In this document: piece by piece, positions 21,690 through 32,899 of the stretch
Numbering within the stretch: position 1 is the stretch's first letter
Layout of the letters: each line of letters begins with the position of its first letter
NCBI GenBank assembly: GCA_012845835.1
Contig: JABAKD010000025.1
Span: 1,763,001 to 1,827,000 of the forward strand
Source: Undaria pinnatifida
Taxonomy: Eukaryota > Sar > Phaeophyceae > Laminariales > Alariaceae
DNA: 64,000 nucleotides
Direction of reading: 5' to 3'
Made by a program: the position numbers and the translations under genes
The notes under the pieces: model-generated
Database searches by the model: none
What the model saw: the letters and a program-made list of their open reading frames with translations, nothing else
Told to the model about the DNA's origin: nothing

Positions 21690-22080
21690 CACATCTGCCA
21701 GATCACAGTCTAGATATGATCTATACAGATCATCTAGACGAAGTAGGTCAATTAGATCCTACATCCGTCGTTGTGGTATGTTGAGCAGGATCTGTAACAC
21801 AGATGCAACCCAGGAAAGATGCGCCAAGATCGTTGAGATCGTCCGTCTTGGACTTGCAGATCATGTTTACACCAGGGATGTGTCCGCCGTGTAAGACACA
21901 GATGATCTGCTGCCAACTGTCTGCCGTCAAAGACACAGATGATCTACTGCAGACGCGCAGGTCATGTTTGCACTGTCTGGCGTGAACGGCACAGATGATG
22001 AAATCGAATCTGGCCTGTTCGACGTGTGCAACTGTTGTAAGAGTAGACGACGCCAAACCGCGTCATTGCTTGTGTGTGCA
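21690..22080. repeat. Family E GATC-rich repeat, copy 1
   Basis: Rich in GATCATCTAGA, AGATGATCT and AGGATCTGTAACACAGATGC. Similar stretches lie at about 23300-23720, 32050-32300 and 59830-60300. Many short inverted repeats occur because GATC words are palindromic. No reading frame is supported. Confidence 0.65.
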
Positions 22081-23299
22081 GTTTTACCCGTGTACAATTA
22101 CAGTCAGTAGCGACGCGAGGCAGCCGTCACCAGTCTCTATCTGAGAGGTGTTGGGGGGACATACTTTGTGTGGATTTGCGGATGGTAGTGTTGATGCCCT
22201 TCAGCCTGCACCCTATCTCTCGGCTTGAGGGTTGAGGGGTGTTGGCGTGGGATTTGATTTTATCGGACCGCTGGCTTTTTTAGTCGCTTATTTCCACCCG
22301 GCGGCCGGCATGTGACTTGTTGTGATTATTGAGTATTTTGTTCAGAGCTCTACTAATCTGTGCCCGGAAATATAATGACCGTTGGGTAGTAATTTTAATC
22401 CCAAACGATGCTTATTTTTTGGCAGAGAGTGGCACATGGATAGTGCCAGTCAGCAGCATTAGTGGACGGTGTAAGGTACCTATCAGAGCTTGGTACAGCG
22501 GCATCGGTGGACGGCGTTGGCGTATCTACTAGATTTAGTACTGCTGTAGCTGTTTTTGGTGCCGGGTGGGGGGGGGGGGGAGAGGGGCTGGACAAGGAAA
22601 CAGCACGCTCGAACCTTGAGGGTTGCTCTATTTGATCAATTTTTCCATGGCACCTATCGCGATGGCCTTCGACTGTGTGCGAATGGTGGTCCAGGTGCAA
22701 TTGAAGGTATATCCGACCATGCCGAGGGTTTTTGTCGTTGTATATTGTACCGTTTTTTGGGCGCTATACTTGATACATACTTTTGCGGCCGATTTGTTTT
22801 GCCGAGCGGGCGAATACGCGGGTGTTTGCGGGGGAAATTCGGGGTGCCTGGTTTCGATGCCTCCTGCCACGCTAGGTGCCCCACTCCTCCCCCCCCTCCC
22901 AGGCTTAGACGACGAGTGTTTACGCCGTATCTCTCTATTATTACGCGCACTGAAGTTTTTGAGGGGTGAGAGCGGTGTACAGCGTGTTGCTGTTTATCCC
23001 AGTAAAATCTTACGTATATGTCGTGACGTAGGGTGGATGTTTTTCGAGAGCGATACGTGTCATGAGAGGTGGGTGGTGTATTTCGATAAGCGACACATCG
23101 TGGGGCTCTTGGGAAGAAGCCAGATAGAGCCCCCTGCCAGCAGAGTGCCAGACTGTGTATTATATGTAACCTGAGGAAAGCACAATGCTAGTCAAGTGTG
23201 TCCTAGAGCTGAGGCGATGGCCGCGAGATATACTCCGCAAGGAGGAGGGGCGCAGAGATAGATAAGTCTGCAGTGGGTGAATTTAGTTTAGGTCTGGAG
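22081..23299. other. Unannotated stretch
   Basis: No recognisable gene. It has a G run near 22565 and two overlapping open frames of 137 and 183 codons (22556-22969, 22623-23174) without family resemblance or splice support. Confidence 0.4.
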
Positions 23300-23720
23300 G
23301 TAGTGTAGTGTACTAGACCATTCTTCACTTCATACGTCAGACAGAGATCAGATAACTTTTAATGATCTTGATGATCTGTCTCTCTTAGGGTAAGACAGAT
23401 AGATCCCTGTCTGAATTGATTTGCATGGTCTATAGATCATGTTGCTGGGCGAGAGCGGGATGATCTGATCGATCTGAATGATCTAAATGATCTGTTAGTA
23501 GCACGTTTCGTCTGGGTCGGATTTGTACTGCGTAGTTCCTGCACAAAATGTCGCAACAACGCATATATAGGATCGAGAGGATCTAGATATCGTGATCCGT
23601 ACGGTGCATTGAGTCGTTCCATTCCCGCTGTGAAGTTGGAGCGTGTCGTCACGCGTGAAGGTATGAGGGTTAGTCGCCGTGTGCGTTGTTGTGCACGGGT
23701 GTCGACCGTAGAACAGGCGG
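23300..23720. repeat. Family E GATC-rich repeat, copy 2
   Basis: It contains GATCTGATCGATCTGAATGA and a CTGGGTCGGATTTGTACTGC segment that matches GTTGGATCTGTACCACACAG in the copy at 59830-60300. Confidence 0.6.
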
Positions 23721-24179
23721 CAGCTGCTTGGCACATTCCTCAGGTTTAATATTTCATCATAAGGGGACTGCCACGCTCTGCTGCTGCTGCTGTCGCTGAA
23801 GCGAGTGGGAGGTGCGAATTTCCGCAACATCACTGCTGTTTTTTTTTGTGTTTGGTTCGAGTCTGAGACAGGTTCGAGAGAGAAAAGAGAAGAAAGCACA
23901 TTAAAATGAGAAAAAAACGTACATATATGTTGAACACATTCGTTCATCTCCAATGTCATGTAGACCTGCCCGTCACCTAAAGACGGGGGTGCCCACCCTT
24001 CTCGCTGTCTGTCCCTCTCCCACCTGGTGGTGCCCGATCAAGAGGTTGGACCTTGTTAGGATGCCGCAGTACTGAGTGCGTAAGGTTTTTTTACTGCACA
24101 GTGACTAATCGTGTTGCCGTCGTAGCCTACGGCGCGGGTGGACTGGGCTGGGCCCCCTCATCGTGGGATCCTTGTACAC
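23721..24179. other. Unannotated stretch
   Basis: Nothing recognised beyond a short CTG run near 23778 and low-complexity A/T sequence. Confidence 0.4.
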
Positions 24180-24540
24180 GGTTCCGACAAAAACAGACTT
24201 TTCGAAACTTTTTCCGTTACAGGTCGAAAACTGCGCAAGATCCCAAGAAGACCTTTACTGTAGGTAACCGTGGCACCTTGCGCAACCCCCAATGCCGTGA
24301 CATTCGAAGCACGTTTTGGAAACGTAAAGAATCGCCCCCGAGGTCTCCAGCAGAACGTGGGCCGATCATTATATTGCGAAATCGATCATTGGTTTCGGGC
24401 TGTGTATGCCTCTCTTCGAGAAACTAAAATAAAAAACGCAAGGTCTCTTCAGGTCTTCAGAATCAGGGCGAGTCCGCGAACCTTGCGCGTGCACCCGGCT
24501 TTACTTAATTGGACTTTGCGGGCCACTTCTTGAACAAGTA
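24180..24540 (+). repeat. Family G degenerate tandem repeat, copy 1
   Basis: Repeated words such as CGAAAACTGCGCAAGATCCC and CCTTGCGCAACCCCCAA recur within the stretch and again at 28235-28680. The periodicity is loose, about 75-90 bp, as in an old satellite. Confidence 0.5.
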
Positions 24541-24664
24541 AATAAAAAAGGCGCAACATGTCCCCAGAACATGTGAGCGGATTTGAACCTCTAAACGCTG
24601 CACAAACGACCGCTATTTATTTGCGTTACCGCGCCATGGATTGGTGCAGTATATATATATTATA

Positions 24665-25270
24665 AAAAATGAAAATACACTCCAGCTGTGAGATCGAAGA
24701 TTTCGTCGAAACTCATCTTTGCAAGCTGTGTGTGATACTCCGATCGCGCGTATTACGAGTTGTGTGTCCTCATTAAGGATATAGGTCTGCGACTCCCCTT
24801 ACAACTACAGTGTAGCTATCAGGGTCAACAGGATGATTTTAGCCAGTCTGTGCGCGGAAACTATAAAACCCGTTTCTGAGGGGGACAAAATCTGACAGCT
24901 GTGAAGGGAAATGTAACCTTTGATCAAGTGAATCTTGTAAGTCGAATAACCGGTGAGGGGGTGGGGCGGAGTTTTGAAGGACGTGGGGGCCTGGTTTTGA
25001 TCAAAAGCGAGCGGGTTTGGAGAAGGGGGGGGGGGGGGGGGGGAAGGGGGCAATTTGTGCATGTAAGCTATAAATCCTTCCGAGGGGATAAATCTGACGG
25101 TTTTGGCATCAGTATATTATTGGGGGCGGGGGGGGGAGGGTTGGGGCGGGGGGGGGGGGCGGGGGCGGGGGGGGCAGCTCAATATGTGCCTGGAAACTAT
25201 ACATTATTTTGAGGGGATAAATGTGACGGTTTTGGAAATAATACATCAGTTTATCATGTATATCCTGGGG
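24665..25270 (-). repeat. Dispersed repeat family A, copy 4 (long)
   Basis: On the minus strand it ends with CACAGCTGGAGTGTATTTTC. Left of that are about three diverged tandem units, each with a G/C run (25026-25042, 25125-25170) and the words GATAAATCTGACGGTTTTGG and GTGCCTGGAAACTATA. It is the fullest view of the family's 5' part. Confidence 0.65.
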
Positions 25271-25429
25271 TAAGTCGTATATACCGTTGTTGTCGCTTCT
25301 ACTGGGCACCTCGCCTATGTACTGGGCATGGGCCAACGAAAATGAGCTCAAATGTTAAAAAAAGCGCCGCTGTATAGCCAGCCAACAACTGCAAGGCAAG
25401 CTATAATAGCGTTGGAGGCACGCGCACGA

Positions 25430-25990
25430 CAGTACAAGATCAAAACAGCGACCTCACGTGCCAAAATACCGCACAACCCGAAAAGGTGATAAAGGTCGCG
25501 TCGCCCCCTCTCGCATTGCTGAAAAAGGCAGGCAACCGCTGCCCACATGATGGTGGAGAATTTGATTAACCCCGCGCACACCGCAAAGACACGTCATCGT
25601 GTACAAAAAATAAAGAAAGTCAAGCCGATCCATCGCGTGTTGCAAAAAGCCACGCCGTTGCCCGCTTTGCCAGGGGTCAGGTCACCCCCACGCATTAAAC
25701 GAAGCCGCGATTTCGTTCTCATTTATGACAAATTATCGGGTCATCCCGTCGCATGCCACAAAGCTACGCCGTCGGCCGCTTTGCAAAAGATCAGGTCTAC
25801 CCCTCGCCGTGCTCAAAGCCACGATGTCGCCCACACGGTCAAGTCACCCCCTGGCGTGTTGGACAAAGCCACGTTGTCGCCGTGATTTATAATTAAATCA
25901 AGTCACACCCTCGCATGCCACAAAGCCATGCCGTCGCCCGCTTTGCGAAAGGTCAGGTCGCCCCGTCGCATTGCACACAATAGACCACGA
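25430..25990 (+). repeat. Family D minisatellite, ~55-60 bp unit
   Basis: Units contain CGTCGCCCGCTTTGCGAAAG, GTCAGGTC and CCCTCGCATGCCACAAAGCC. The family recurs at 30640-30950 (plus), about 29940-30050 (fragment) and 43030-43370 (minus). Units have drifted considerably. Confidence 0.7.
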
Positions 25991-26204
25991 TGTTGTACAT
26001 TTTTGCGAACGGTCACGGTTTTTCCCTCTCAATTCGCACAGTGAATGCTGGTTTAATACATCAGTTTTCTCGGCAAAATACACAACGCGGGGCGACTTGC
26101 CGTTTCCGTTGTAAAAAAGTGGAACGTGCCGCCCACCCTTTGGGCGGTACGGGCTCAAGAGGGGGTAGGGTAGTCGGGTTGACGAGTGAGCTGCTCATAA
26201 TGTT

Positions 26205-26490
26205 CTAGGGTGTGTGGGGGGGGGGGGAGGGAAGGGGAAGGCGCAGTGAAGTTGTACTTGCCAGGGGGGCAAGGGGAAAAAGAGACGACGCTGATGGAGA
26301 CGACCCAAGGGCGAAACGTGGGAGGGGTGGTGGAGGAAGGATGACGGGGGAGGGTGAAGGGGAGGGTGGGGGTGGGGTAAGGGAAAAGGGAGGGAAGTGG
26401 GAGAGAGGAGGGTGAGGGTGGGTGGGGGACAGAGGGGGGCAGTGGAACGGAGAGGGAGGAGGTGGGGAAGGGAGGGGGGGGGGGGGGGGG
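26205..26490 (+). repeat. G-rich purine low-complexity tract
   Basis: A nearly pure G/A strand made of GGGGA, GGAAGG and poly-G blocks. It directly abuts the 3' side of the LINE remnant. Long proline-rich frames on the minus strand are artefacts of this composition. Confidence 0.85.
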
Positions 26491-28160
26491 CGTACTCTTT
26501 CGTTGCTTGACCTCGTCATTCCTTTCGGAACGGAGCACCGTTCCTACTCCTAATAGAGACACCTCCAACATTTGGGCGCTCATTACGCTTTTTTCCACAC
26601 ATTACATAGAAACTGTTTGCTTATCCTATCCCCGTCCTGTTTCGCCGTCTGCGGTCATCATATATCTCCTAGGATATAGCGATCGTTTTTATCGCTACTC
26701 TCTAGTCTACCAAACTCTTCCATGTCACCTCCGTCTAATTTCCTCCACCTCCCCCTCTAACGCATCTCGTTCCTCCTTGTATATTCACATTCTCCTGTGT
26801 GAGTCCTACTCTATATTGCTGTCCCACACGGGCACATACTTGTAGCCACGTCCTCCTCCTCCCGACTACTGATATATCTCTTTCTTCTTTCTGGTAGGTC
26901 CAGGTCCCCTACACGAAATCGCAGTTTCGGCTTATTCGCGTAGTCCATTGGGCCGTGCAGATACTTTTTCAATCCAACACCTTTCCCTCAACCCCTCGCA
27001 TATCTCTAAGTGCTTCTCCTCTTTCACCGTATTTCTTATCGCTAGCCTTTCCCATTCTTCTATTATTTATTTTACTTCTACCTTGTACCCCCGCCAAACT
27101 TCTCTATAGACAGTACCTCTTCTTGGTCCCCCCCCTAAGTCCTTCGATATTTTCTCGACTACGTTACTCCATCTTATTCCAGCTCGCCTTCTTGTTATTT
27201 TCTCCCGTACAGCCGCATCAACAATGGTTGGCAACCTCGTTCCTGGCATATTCTTTACTTTATATTTCCATGTCAACTGTCTCACGTCTATATTTGTTTG
27301 AAGAGGGTACATTCCTAGTTCTGCTCTTGATACTGTATTACTCGTCGTACTTGAGCATCCTAGTAGGCTAGTCTATAGTTTTAGCTGCGGTCGTGTGCAC
27401 TGCTTCCAGTTGCTTTACGAACATCGCGTTCTCTTCCCATACTTGTCGTGCATACTCCAACTTTGGCACAATCACATTAATGAGAATACATATCTTAGTC
27501 CTCTAGAGTGGGTCTGTTAGGATCGCATCCACCTTGCCTACTTGTGATTTACCCTTTCCTATCACTTTCGCGATGTGTGCACATCCCAAGAGCAGTCCTT
27601 CGAGATCTCTACGCCAAGGTACGCTCACTGGTCTACGATCGGTAGTTCATCTTCTCCCCACTTCCACCACAAATTTACCGGATTCACCGTGTCGTTACAC
27701 ACCACCACTGCGCATGTTTCCGCGTTTGCTGTCACTCTCCACATGTCCTGGTGTACTCCAGTGCTTTCTCTATATGCTTCTGCAATCCTCCTTGGGTGTT
27801 TCTGATATCCCCACGAAATCGTCCGCAAACATCAACCCAGATCAACGACACCGCATCTTGACCCAGATAGTGACTCGTTGCTCTGCCGCTCCCGCTGCTA
27901 CTATCCTACGTCAATGATGCATACTTCGAAGTACCTTGAACAGATTGAGTGATAGTGTACATCCCTGTGCAACTCTTCTTGAAAAATATCAACATATTGG
28001 GATATTTCCCCGTCCAAGCATATCACAGCACTTCTCGCACATTTCCGTAATATTTTTTCATCGTTACTCCACATCTTTCCTCTGATCCCAATTGCCCACA
28101 TCTTTTTTCTACAACCCATTCCTCCATGTTGTATCATAGGCCTTCTGTACATCCAGGAAG
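26491..28160 (-). mobile_element. LINE (non-LTR) remnant, 5'-truncated
   Basis: Reading on the minus strand, peptide blocks appear in order: FLDVQKAYDTTWRNGL (28159-28110), CLDGEIS and YVDI, MFADDFVGIS (about 27832-27803, the catalytic FADD motif), WRVTANAETCAVVVCN, KWGEDELPIVDQ, VIVPKLEYA, LPTIVDAAVREKITRRRAGI and AQMLEVSLLGVGTVL near 26560. This is the second half of a reverse transcriptase plus the C-terminal region. The upstream half of the ORF and any endonuclease are missing. The blocks lie in different frames with stops, so the copy is dead. Both edges abut G-rich low-complexity tracts (28165-28228 and 26205-26490). Confidence 0.75.
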
Positions 28161-28164
28161 AAAC

Positions 28165-28228
28165 AGGGGAGGAGGGAGGGGAGGGGAGGGGAGGGGGGGG
28201 GGAGGGGGGGGGGAAGGGGGGGGGGCAC
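28165..28228 (+). repeat. G-rich tract at the LINE 5' edge
   Basis: GGGGA/poly-G run at the truncation point of the LINE remnant. Confidence 0.85.
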
Positions 28229-28234
28229 GGGTCG

Positions 28235-28680
28235 ACGGGACCCCACAGTTTGGAGTCCTTGTACAATGCCCAGTGAAAAAAACGTTCGAAGTACCTTTCC
28301 GCAAGATCGAAAACCGCGCAAGGCCCCAGTAGCGTAACCAAATTTGGCGCCTTGGGCAACCCCCAATTTCTCGGACAGTCTCAAGCACCTTTCGAAAACC
28401 CGAAAATACGCAAGGTCGCGAGAATGTTGACAGCGTACCATGGCTCTGCGCAACAGATCATTGCTTTTTGGGCTTTGGTAAACCCCTTTCAAACGCAAAA
28501 AAAAACGCAATATCTTAAAAACGATATATAGGGGATCCAAACTTTGCGCAACCAATCGTTTGCTTGGACTTCGTTGGACGTTTTTCGGAAGATAAAATAT
28601 ACAAAAGGCCACCAGAACGTGCGTGGATCCGAACCTGGTGCAACACCGATCACTTTTGTATTTCTTTGCTCAGGTCCATC
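28235..28680 (+). repeat. Family G degenerate tandem repeat, copy 2
   Basis: It shares CGAAAACCGCGCAAGGCCCC and GGGCAACCCCCAA with 24180-24540. Several imperfect units each contain a CGCAAGGTC- or GCGCAAC-type word. Confidence 0.5.
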
Positions 28681-28975
28681 CTTTAGACTTGGAGCGCAGT
28701 GCACTACTGTCGCTTCTGCGGCCTCGCTTATCATAAAAGCAGTACCCACGACATATCTCGACCACTAGGAGTTCAGGATTTTTACGAGCAGCGTACAGCA
28801 CTTCGAAGCATACCGTCGCTGTTAAGGCCTCGACAGTAGTGTACCCACACATTTCTTTACTCCTGTTACGAGCATACCCGGAGCAGGCGGCAAGTACCAG
28901 CCCGCCACACGGCAAAAAAACCCGTTTGTGTTACACCGCTATTGCGCATTGCGTCGTTTTTTTGTGTTGATCCAA

Positions 28976-29247
28976 TGGATCGGATCAACACCATAGGGGC
29001 TCTAATCACTTCGACTGACGACTTCGAAAATATAACGATAGATCAAAATCTGCCACAAGATATTAAAAATAAAAAAACGTATGTATGTCGGTATTTTGGG
29101 CCCTCGACATACAAACATGATCGGGATTTTTTGTGGACAGAGATGCTAAACAAAGTGCTTGGCGCGTATCTTTCCCCCCGTTTTTGTAACGATTTCGTTT
29201 GTGCCCCAGCAGCATTGACTACATTATGCGCCGAAAAAAAACTCTAG
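28976..29247 (+). CDS. Hypothetical open frame, unrecognised
   Basis: An open frame of about 90 codons from an ATG near 28976 (MDRINTIGALITSTDDFENI, ending LCAEKKL). Its composition is balanced rather than low-complexity, unlike most open frames nearby. I recognise no family and see no splice partner. It may be a fragment of a degraded element. Confidence 0.2.
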
Positions 29248-29371
29248 AAAAAAATTCTGACCTATTGTAAGGGTTCCGTTCGACTTAGTTCATTCCCCAA
29301 GTTGAGCTAAAGCTCTATCGAGAGCGATAGCCCACCCACGATAGGGGTGCAGCAGAAAGTCCCTGAGCTCC

Positions 29372-29580
29372 TCACATGAGGAACTCAATATCTCACCTGA
29401 AAAATGACTTCGAAGGCATTCGATCGCACCACCCAACTAAGCTTCAATGCCTTTAGTCCATGAAAATATAATGCAATCGTGAAATAACTTCGTTGACCGG
29501 CAGTTCCTCACATGAGGAACTCAATCGCCCAGGGATGTTTTGGCGCAAAAACTGCAACCCCTACCGTGGGATGACTCGCG
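29372..29580 (+). repeat. Direct repeat, left member of a pair
   Basis: It begins with the palindrome TCCTCACATGAGGA, then AACTCAATATCTCACC and GACTTCGAAGGCATTCG, and ends CAACCCCTACCGTGGGA. A second member lies at 30086-30330, about 714 bp away in the same orientation. The TCCTCACATGAGGA palindrome occurs twice within this member. Confidence 0.7.
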
Positions 29581-30085
29581 AGGAAAGCGGCTTTTGAGTG
29601 GGTAGGTAAGGGAACGTCTGGAAATGAACATCGTCGAAGTTTTGCTTTTTTTTGCCCCTGGTCTTGACCACCTCTTGGCGGTGAACAAGACACTTGGACT
29701 TCCTGAAACCGCGTATAAGCTGTGTCAGACGTCTGAGCATGAGGATGCATGCGTCTTCAAAGCCTCCCGAAACGGTACCGCGAGCCCGCTCGTTTGTACC
29801 TACTGTTGTATATGTCACTGGAACAGGTCTACAGGCGTGGGAAGCGATATTTTTTTGGGAAATGTTTTGCGACCCCAGTGTTGTGGAGCGATCGCCTTCC
29901 TCCCTCGCCCCCCCAGAAAATCGTCACATGGCTACCTCAAGACGCTGCCGAAGATCACGTCATACCCCTCGCATCCAATAAACGTCCCGTTGTCGCCCAC
30001 CTTGATAATGGCGAGGTGACCCCCTCGACACCCGCTGAGTCACCCCACGCTAGGCTTGCAGCACCATCGATCAGTCCTTGAGGTC

Positions 30086-30330
30086 CTCACATGAGGAACT
30101 CAATATCTCACGCTCGAAAAATGATTTCGAAGGCATTCGTTCGCACAAGCCGACCAAGCTTACTATTAATATGCCTTGTTATAGTCCTAAAAAATGTATA
30201 CCGGTATAGTGTACTCGTGAAATTTCTTCACTGACAGGTAGTTCCTCATATGAGGAGCTCAATCGCCCAGGGACGTTTTGGCCCAATCTTACAACTGCAA
30301 CCCCTACCGTGGGAAGACTCCGCTACTGGT
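30086..30330 (+). repeat. Direct repeat, right member of a pair
   Basis: Same order of segments as 29372-29580, with small length differences and sequence drift. The two members enclose about 500 bp with no recognised gene and a family D-like fragment near 29940-30050. Confidence 0.7.
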
Positions 30331-30639
30331 CAATACTACTGGTGACCACTACTGGTGACTACTACAGGTACTGGTAGCCGGGCAGTCCGGTAAAGGAGGA
30401 AAGCACTTGTGTCTGGACCTCCTCAGTTAAGGGAGTCTATAACACATATCATGCACCCAAAAACTTGATTTAGATAAAAACGAAAAGTCAAACCACACCT
30501 CAAGACCAAATCCCATCGCCTATGGATAGCACATGAAAAGAAAAAAATAGTGCAAAGGTAGTTGTTGCGAAGGTAGTGCAACACAATATAATGAAATTCG
30601 GACGATTGAGTCGAAACACTCACATCCATTCACACCCAT

Positions 30640-30950
30640 TCACGAAACACCCACGTCGTCGCCCGCTTTGCTGAAGGTGTCAAGTACCCGCCCCCCCCCA
30701 CCTCCCGTATTCCACTAAGTCGCGTTGTCGCGCCCCTTTTTTGCGAAAGGTCAGACGACCTGTCGTCACATTCGCGTCCACGAGTTCATTATTTCGTCTA
30801 CTACTTTTTCGAACGATCTGCATTCATTCCCAAAATCCCAAAAACACTCACGTTGTCGCCCGTATCGCGAAAGGTCACGTAATCTCCCCCCGTATTCCAC
30901 AACGTCACGTTGTCGCTCACGTTGCGCGAAAGGTAGAGGTCACACCCCCG
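30640..30950 (+). repeat. Family D minisatellite, copy 2
   Basis: It contains CGTCGCCCGCTTTGCTGAAG, GTTGTCGCCCGTATCGCGAAA and CCACAACGTCACGTTGTCGC-type words, in the same orientation as 25430-25990. Confidence 0.65.
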
Positions 30951-30951
30951 T

Positions 30952-31290
30952 CTATCCTCTATCCTGGTACTCATTGCACTTGGATACATGAATCTTAAGT
31001 ACTACGGTAGCCCCCCCCAGCTTTTCTGTGACGAAATCGCCGGTTTCAAAACCAGCTCCTATGATACCGACCGTACCTCCTGAAGTATCGTGTCCCTCGA
31101 CACCCTCCCCGACGTCATCGATCGATAGGCCTTTGCACACAAGATAATATACGGATACTTTTTGCTCAGTGGTATCCTTCCTTGTGTCGAGCAGCGCCAT
31201 GATTGATGATGAAACGCTCGTTTGTTAAACAAAATCGCTGGTTTTGGGGGCAGGCTATCGTAGAATCAGTCGTATAGCCAGACCATAGTC
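30952..31290 (-). repeat. Dispersed repeat family F, copy 1
   Basis: On the minus strand an open frame of 82 codons (31200-30952) starts MALLDTRKDTTEQKVSVYYL and runs to KLGGATVVLK. A diverged copy of the same DNA lies at 53320-53540, and a shorter fragment near 54435. It may be an exon-like piece of an unidentified mobile element. No family is recognised. Confidence 0.5.
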
Positions 31291-32049
31291 ACCCCTCAAG
31301 GCTGACAAAGACGACGAAGTTTCCTATTCAACTAATTGTCGTTAGATCTGTACCGATGTGATGCAGTCATCGAAATGCAATACACGTCCCCACGTCCAAT
31401 GCTCGCGGTGGAACTGGATGCAGAGGCTATTGTGCGGGTTTCGGCAACGAGCAACGACGGAAGTAGCAGACCAGACGAAGCCCTTCACACGAAGTAGTGT
31501 TCCCACGGACACCCTCCGAGCCTTGTGTGCTTACTTTGACAGGTTTTTTAGGTTTCATCTTAACGCCGAAAGAGTTTGGAACAGCTTTGGCCTATATATA
31601 TGACCCCTGAAACATCCCAAGTATGCATAAGGAGGTCGCGCGTAGGCTGAAATTGATGCGGGCAAAACACGGCCATCTGTCAAATTTATTGGTGTTTGTT
31701 GTTGAACTACCGGCAGGCCAAACAAAAACAACAAGGTGTCGAAGACCTGGTATGCTTGGGCGCTAGTATCACCCGGCAAGGCGTCTCTTCTGCATTTATT
31801 GCTGGGCACAATGAATGGAAATTTCACACCGGAAACAGTATCTGGAAGCGAGAGCGGCGTGCACACCATATTACAGCTGTCGTGGCCGATACTTTTCGCA
31901 CGACAACCCAGCCAGATTTTTAGAAATATGCTTGAAGTATTCAAACTAATTTTATAGAGTATGTTCAACTTATCGGGGGAAAGCGCCTCTGTGTCTCGAC
32001 ACGGTCTAGCGGGGAACACCGTACACATATTTTCACGTATTTTCACACC
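31291..32049. other. Unannotated stretch
   Basis: Contains open frames of up to 163 codons (minus, 32046-31555) without recognisable family or splice support. Nothing else is seen. Confidence 0.35.
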
Positions 32050-32300
32050 TTACGGACACGTCCTCATATAGATCATCTAGATAATCTAAACCTTATAGAT
32101 CATATATAGTTCAGATAGATCCTGTATTTGTTGCTCTCAGATGCTGTGCAGTATTATCTACATACATGAAGTACAGGCTCAACCCCGGGAAAAAAATCTA
32201 GATGATGCAGATCGCACGGCACTCACCCGGTAAGATGAGCTAGACCATGTACAGATCTTCCCTGAAGTATCTACAGTAGATCATCAAGCGCTTGCGGAGA
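32050..32300. repeat. Family E GATC-rich repeat, copy 3
   Basis: It contains ATAGATCATCTAGATAATCT and CTAGATGATGCAGATCGCAC, the same word set as 21690-22080 and 59830-60300. Confidence 0.55.
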
Positions 32301-32899
32301 TCGGCGGTCTGCCCGACGTGTGAGCCTTTTTGCACCAGAAAAACATGTGAGCACGAAGGCGGTGTTCTCTAGCTTAACCGGAGCGGAATGGACTGGCGCC
32401 CTGTCCAGCAGGGAAGATCGAACTGCCGCCATCGCACGGTGCTCATTTGAAACCTAGTGCTTCCTAGGAAGCCAACCTTGTATTTATCTGCGTAGTAAAA
32501 CGACCCTACCAAACGTGCCCGACCGAGGGAAATCGTTGCGTCGCATGATTGAAGACAGGCGCCAAATTTAAAACGTTTATAAAATACTGGCCGATGCTCT
32601 TACGAGTGTCGACAACTTATCGCCAGCACATAATTCGATAAAACTACAGTCAAAATGTGATCTTCAAGGCCTTCGATCTCACGGGTTCAATCGTGTCCTC
32701 ATGTGCGACAAGTTTGCGTCACGACAAGCAATAAGCAAGAATGCACGCTCGAGTTCCAAACCAATCACCGGTCTTGGATGATGTCGGTGCACAATGTACA
32801 GCGACGAGGCGCATGGTTGTCCTACAAGCTACTATAAGGCTCACCCAACTGATGCTGGTCATGGACCGAGGCGATGAAAACAATTCATACATGAGATAG

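Noticed and set aside
22623-23174. 183-codon open frame
   Set aside because: No recognisable domain, starts in unremarkable sequence, overlaps other open frames and runs through a simple C-rich tract.
26155-26598. Proline-rich protein on the minus strand
   Set aside because: Most of it is the complement of the G-rich low-complexity tract; only its first ~30 codons are the end of the LINE remnant.
29372-30330. Calling the direct repeat pair the ends of an LTR-type element
   Set aside because: No TG...CA ends, primer-binding site or polypurine tract could be seen, and no coding part lies between them. It is kept as a plain repeat pair.
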